NCBI RefSeq assembly: GCF_017814275.1
Contig: NZ_JAGIYQ010000001.1
Coordinates: 343,515 to 407,514 of the forward strand
Length of the DNA: 64,000 bases
Reading direction: 5' to 3'
Source: Gottfriedia endophytica
GTDB taxonomy: Bacteria > Bacillota > Bacilli > Bacillales > Bacillaceae_G
In this document: piece by piece, positions 60,267 through 64,000 of the stretch
Layout: every line of letters starts with the position of its first letter
Numbering within the stretch: position 1 is the stretch's first letter
The notes under the pieces: generated by a model
What the model was told of the DNA's origin: nothing
What the model saw: only the letters and a program-made list of their open reading frames with translations
Database searches by the model: none
Made by a program: the position numbers and the translations under genes

Positions 60267-61776
60267 ACCCTATACCACCTAACGCTTTACGAATCTGTTC
60301 TTCCATCTCTTGTGATTTCGTAAATTGCTCTGATAATTCACTCGTTAAACGTGCCACCTTCTCTTCAAATGGTTCGCCATCATCTTCTTGTTTTACTAAG
60401 CCTACATAGCGACCAGGTGTTAAAATACAATCATTTCCGCGTACTTCTTCGATAGTGGCTTCTTTACAAAAACCAAGCTCATCTGCATATTTTTGGTCAT
60501 TCGTACCTCGCCATGCATGGAATGTACCTGCGATTTTTTGAATATCTTCTTCACTAAATTCTTTATGTGTACGGTCTGCCATAAAGCCTAAATTACGTGC
60601 ATCAATAAATAAGATATTATTATTACGTTCGCGTTTACCTGTTTTCGATTTATTTTTCGATACAAACCATAAACATACAGGGATTTGTGTTGAATAAAAT
60701 AGCTGACCCGGAAGTGTAACGATACATTCAACTAAATCATTTTCAATTAAGTTTTTACGAATTTCACCTTCGCCACCTGTATTAGAAGACATAGAACCAT
60801 TCGCTAAAACGAATCCTGCTGTCCCCGCTGGTGCTAATTTAGAAATCATATGTTGCACCCATGCATAGTTGGCATTACCTTCTGGTGGAATACCATATTG
60901 CCAGCGCACATCATCTTTTAACTTATCGCCACCCCAATCTTTAATATTGAATGGTGGGTTTGCTAAAATATAATCTGCTTTTAGCCCTTTATGTAAATCA
61001 TTATGGAAGGTATCTGCATTGTGTGATCCAATATTGCCATCAATTCCACGAATCGCTAAGTTCATTTTACATAGCTTCCATGTTGTCGGATTAAATTCTT
61101 GTCCGTATACAGATAAATTATCAATGCGCCCTTGATGTTCTTTCACGAACTTAGATGATTGAACGAACATACCACCCGATCCACATGCTGGGTCATAAAC
61201 GCGTCCTTTATAAGGCTCTAACATTTCAACAAGTAAGCGTACAACTGAAGAAGGTGTGTAGAATTCCCCACCATTTTTACCTTCTGCACTTGCAAAGTTA
61301 CTTAAGAAATATTCATAAACACGTCCAATGATATCTTTTTCACGACTTTCCTCATCACCAACTTTGAATGAGAATAAATCAATTGTTTCACCTAGACGTG
61401 TTTTATCTAATTCTGGACGTGCGAATGATTTAGGTAATACACCAACTAACGATGGATTTTCTTTTTCAATCGCAACCATTGCGGCATCAATTAATTGTCC
61501 AATTTCAGGTTTTTTTGCATTGTCTTTAATGAAAGACCAACGTGCCTCTTGTGGTACGAAAAAGATATTATCAGCAACATATTCATCACGATCTTCTTCA
61601 TCCGCCCATTTGTCTTCTTTTAATTCAAAATACTTTTCTTCGAATGCATCTGATACATATTTTAAAAATAGTAATCCTAATACGACATTCTTATATTCAC
61701 CAGAATCCATCGATCCTCGTAGTTTATCGGCCATTTGCCAAAGTTTTTCTTCAAAACCTAAGTTTGCTGTTGCCAT
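60256..61776 (-). CDS. hsdM: Type I restriction DNA-methyltransferase subunit M
   Basis: 506 residues. SAM-binding motif [13 protein letters not shown] (about 196) and catalytic motif [16 protein letters not shown] (about 273) define an adenine-N6 methyltransferase; the HsdM N-terminal helical domain is present ([16 protein letters not shown]). First gene of hsdM-hsdS-hsdR. Starts with ATG behind a GGGAGG-type RBS. It should methylate the host target and protect the chromosome. Confidence 0.96.
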   Translation of the reverse strand: MATANLGFEEKLWQMADKLRGSMDSGEYKNVVLGLLFLKYVSDAFEEKYFELKEDKWADEEDRDEYVADNIFFVPQEARWSFIKDNAKKPEIGQLIDAAMVAIEKENPSLVGVLPKSFARPELDKTRLGETIDLFSFKVGDEESREKDIIGRVYEYFLSNFASAEGKNGGEFYTPSSVVRLLVEMLEPYKGRVYDPACGSGGMFVQSSKFVKEHQGRIDNLSVYGQEFNPTTWKLCKMNLAIRGIDGNIGSHNADTFHNDLHKGLKADYILANPPFNIKDWGGDKLKDDVRWQYGIPPEGNANYAWVQHMISKLAPAGTAGFVLANGSMSSNTGGEGEIRKNLIENDLVECIVTLPGQLFYSTQIPVCLWFVSKNKSKTGKRERNNNILFIDARNLGFMADRTHKEFSEEDIQKIAGTFHAWRGTNDQKYADELGFCKEATIEEVRGNDCILTPGRYVGLVKQEDDGEPFEEKVARLTSELSEQFTKSQEMEEQIRKALGGIGYEI

Positions 61777-61916
61777 ATTGTTGCCTCCCGTAAGCTATAT
61801 CTTTTATCTATGTCTATTATACCAGTTAAATTGAATAGGAATTAAAAAATAACAATATATTACATTTTATACAAAACTTACAACCTATGATATTCATATC
61901 ATTTCAGATTGAAGAC

Positions 61917-61954
61917 AAAAGGCAATTGGAATGCCCTCATTCCAATTGCCTTTT
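61917..61954. terminator. Bidirectional hairpin terminator
   Basis: AAAAGGCAATTGGAATG / CATTCCAATTGCCTTTT, a perfect 17-bp stem with a four-base loop. It separates the hsd operon promoter region from the IS1182 remnant. Confidence 0.75.
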
Positions 61955-62023
61955 CAATTTTTGATAGAATTTTAGAAAATATTGTACAGTCTTTTAGAAT
62001 TTTACTCTCACGAGTAACTTTTT

Positions 62024-62209
62024 CTAAGCTTTAACTGGACCTTGGCATGTCCAGTTAGCTAATTTCTTCAAATTCATCGCAGCAAAAGTAAGCATCGACT
62101 GCATGGACAATTTTTTAAGGCCTCTTAAAGTTCTCCAACGCATTCCATGCTTTTCTTTCGCATAAGCAAAGACACGTTCAATCGTTTCGTTAATCTCTCG
62201 TTTAAACAA
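62024..62209 (-). pseudogene. IS1182-family transposase C-terminal remnant
   Basis: 61 codons reading NETIERVFAYAKEKHGMRW, then LKKLSMQSMLTFAAMNLKKL and ANWTCQGP, the C-terminal end of the IS1182 DDE transposase including the Glu-bearing ERVFAYAKEKHG helix. The upstream part and the inverted repeats are not found; 62210-62574 contains broken frames and a palindrome ATAAATATTTAT (62501-62512) in front of the XRE gene. Confidence 0.8.
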
Positions 62210-62574
62210 AATAGTAATAAAGTAGTTAGTACTTTTAATTCTTCAGAGTTTTCGGCAATTATTCCGGGTGAAATTTTCCTTGATGCATTTATCTGCATTT
62301 TTTAGCAAATTCAATTTTATTTTTAGGAGATACATAAAGTTTCTTATTTTTCAACTGCCCTTTAGCCATCCAAACATCTCAAGCGCTGCACCACAGATTA
62401 TGAAAAACAATAAAAACCGTTATACTGCTACTATGGCCGGGTGAAGTGAAGACTTTTGTCATGTTAAAACCATCTATATACTATTTCTATCTTATTCTAG
62501 ATAAATATTTATAAAGGATATTAATATCGGTTTATCGAATTATTGTTTATCAAATCTATATTCGGAGGGAGAAT

Positions 62575-62901
62575 ATGTTACTAGATTTAGGTGAAAAAAT
62601 TCGTGAGTTACGGCTTAAAAAAGGGTATGGGTTAAATGAATTTGCAAAGATATTAAATATTTCACCTAGTTACTTAAGTCAATTAGAAACAAAAAAAACC
62701 GAGAATATTTCCTTTCCCCTACTACAGAGGTTACAAGAAGAACTCGCATTACTTCCATTGAATCTAAGTGAAGACTCTAGGTTTAGTCGTGTATTCCAAC
62801 AAATGGAATTATTAAAAAAATTTGATGAAGAATCTTACGAATTTGTACTCTTTAGTTTAGAGTCAAATATTAAATGGTTAATTGAAAAGAAAGTTAGATA
62901 A
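62575..62901 (+). CDS. XRE-family transcriptional regulator
   Basis: 108 residues. A lambda-repressor-type HTH at about 8-62 (LRLKKGYGLNEFAKILNISP, then SYLSQLE) and a helical tail. RBS GGAGGGAG sits before the ATG. Such regulators in mobile elements keep excision or cargo genes silent; the target is unknown here. The palindrome at 62501 could be its operator. Confidence 0.85.
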   Translation: MLLDLGEKIRELRLKKGYGLNEFAKILNISPSYLSQLETKKTENISFPLLQRLQEELALLPLNLSEDSRFSRVFQQMELLKKFDEESYEFVLFSLESNIKWLIEKKVR

Positions 62902-62949
62902 AAAGTAATCTAAGCTTTGATAAATTGATATATTATTAGTTTGTATGAG

Positions 62950-62982
62950 AAAAATAGCATGCAAAAAATACATGCTATTTTT
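62950..62982. terminator. Bidirectional terminator
   Basis: AAAAATAGCATG / CATGCTATTTTT with a nine-base loop between the XRE gene and the convergent HTH/coiled-coil gene. Confidence 0.75.
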
Positions 62983-63001
62983 CATCCGAATATTTATCTA
63001 G

Positions 63002-64000
63002 CTATTCTGAAAATAAAGTAGTTTGTTGATATTTACCTTTGGACAAATTTGGTTGTGTGGTCTGATCTACAGATTCTATAACTTGATCTTCAGACTCTAA
63101 TTCTTCTTCAACAAATAATTGTTTAAGTTCAGGAAAAAAAACTTTGTTGAAGTAATTTACCATTAATTCTCCTCTATTTGCTCCAGTTAAAACTGCATCT
63201 TTATCATCAAATTTCATTACATAATCACTTTGGTCACTTTGATAATATTTATTTTCTAAAAAGTTTTCATGATCATCATAAAATAGTTTATAAGCCTTTA
63301 AAGCTTCATTTTCGAATTTTTCTCTCTGATTTTCATCTAGTGTCATTCCATTTTTCTTCAAGTAATATTTAATGTAAGATTTAAAACTATAGCTATCTTT
63401 AATAAGATGTTGTCTATCCTCTTTTTTATCCTCTGAATCCTTTTCCTTTATATCTTTTTGCTTTTTACCTGTTTTCAATTCTTCCTTTAACTTCTCTATA
63501 TCATTTTTCAATTCATTGTATTTAAAATCGTATTTATTTGAATAATCCTCAAATTTGTATATTAGTGTTTCATGACCTTTTTCTAATTTATCTAACCTCT
63601 CAAACTTTTCATCAACATGTTGTTGAAATTGAATAAGAGTCTTAAGTATTGCTGCATTAGAAACTTCCTGCTCTTGTAATTCCATCGGAAATTTAGTTTC
63701 ACCCTTTATTTCTTTTACACTTTTGGAATTAATCGTTTCATTTTTCATCGCTTCTGTTATTTCTTCTTTATTTTCTTTCGTTGAATTTTCAAATTTTTCA
63801 GCATTGTCCTTGAATAGTGTTGCTACACTTAATGGAATCTTTTCTACATATGTTTTATACACACGAACCATATCTAATAAACCTAATCTTTCTTGTTGGA
63901 TAAACTTGACCAAATCTGACTCCATTATTTTATATCCACCTTGACGATAACTTGTTGAGATTGCATTTATTTTCCCATCACGGATCCATTTTCGAAGAGT
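63002..64000 (-). CDS. HTH (MerR/excisionase-like) and coiled-coil protein, 5' end outside window
   Basis: The open frame continues without a stop from 63002 to the right edge (333 codons). The edge codons (TLRKWIRDGKINAIS then YRQGGYKIMESDLVKF) form a winged-helix of the excisionase/MerR type; starting at the internal ATG at 63925 would cut this domain. A coiled coil at about 100-180 and a Lys/Glu linker follow, with an acidic tail. Similar layouts occur in plasmid and phage partition or anchoring proteins (RacA-like); I cannot name it. Confidence 0.65.
   Translation of the reverse strand, partial: TLRKWIRDGKINAISTSYRQGGYKIMESDLVKFIQQERLGLLDMVRVYKTYVEKIPLSVATLFKDNAEKFENSTKENKEEITEAMKNETINSKSVKEIKGETKFPMELQEQEVSNAAILKTLIQFQQHVDEKFERLDKLEKGHETLIYKFEDYSNKYDFKYNELKNDIEKLKEELKTGKKQKDIKEKDSEDKKEDRQHLIKDSYSFKSYIKYYLKKNGMTLDENQREKFENEALKAYKLFYDDHENFLENKYYQSDQSDYVMKFDDKDAVLTGANRGELMVNYFNKVFFPELKQLFVEEELESEDQVIESVDQTTQPNLSKGKYQQTTLFSE

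Larger units (their letters stand above)
42275..64000. mobile_element. Putative gerE-intervening element (left 21.7 kb; right end outside window)
   Basis: Starts exactly where gerE similarity is lost. The first gene is a large serine recombinase convergent with the gerE fragment, the same layout as spoIVCB-spoIVCA at one end of skin. The content switches from conserved Bacillus synteny to mobile and defence genes and IS remnants. The palindromic repeats of the left 42 kb are absent. I looked for the missing 3' half of gerE in the plus strand up to 64000 and did not find it, so the element is longer than the window. Excision by the recombinase would restore gerE; that is inference. Confidence 0.75.

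Noticed and set aside
42275-64000. Complete prophage
   Set aside because: No capsid, terminase, portal, tail or lysis genes are visible in the 21.7 kb seen; the element may carry them beyond the edge, but the window does not show it.

Overview
The window comes from the chromosome of an endospore-forming Bacillaceae species. It is AT-rich, its ribosome binding sites are strong Bacillus-type sites, and positions 1-42,300 follow the Bacillus subtilis order on the minus strand: gerM, rph, ysnA/rdgB, ysnB, then ysoA, tig, clpX, lonB, lonA, ysxC, hemA-X-C-D-B-L, spoVID, ysxE, valS, folC, spoIIB and maf (cut by the left edge). A Gottfriedia- or Bacillus-like genus is a guess.

Positions 1-42,300 are core chromosome. 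They hold heme synthesis, proteostasis (trigger factor, ClpX, two Lon proteases), tRNA charging (valS behind a T-box leader), folate, tRNA processing and sporulation genes. Local additions are a membrane GAF-GGDEF protein, a cupin, a Spo0M-like protein, a YfiT/DinB-family protein, an S66 peptidase and a B12-dependent ribonucleotide reductase. There are two repeat systems. One is a tandem array of about 125-bp hairpin units at 1702-2508 whose stems covary. The other is a family of about 190-bp palindromic intergenic elements with TTGTTGC/GCAACAA ends, seen seven times to the left of gerE and not at all to the right.

At 42,275 gerE, the late mother-cell transcription regulator of sporulation, is broken after codon 51. 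Its RBS and a sigma-K-type promoter are intact, but the rest of the helix-turn-helix domain is replaced by 13 unrelated codons. A large serine recombinase gene runs convergently into the fragment and overlaps it by 7 bp. This is the arrangement of skin in sigK, so 42,275-64,000 is read here as the left 21.7 kb of a gerE-intervening element whose right end lies outside the window.

Its visible cargo is a LexA-type SOS cassette (UvrX-like polymerase plus YolD-like protein), an Mrr-type endonuclease, a frameshifted RES-domain gene, a DUF262/DUF1524 (GmrSD-like) protein, a GNAT acetyltransferase, a PIN-domain protein with a long Glu/Val/Ala repeat, a complete type I restriction-modification operon (hsdM-hsdS-hsdR), an XRE regulator and an HTH/coiled-coil protein cut by the right edge. 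Between these lie remnants of IS110, IS1182, a group II intron and a second serine recombinase. The main proposal is a developmentally excised element in a sporulation gene that carries a defence island. It rests on reading the sequence and known families; no searches were run.
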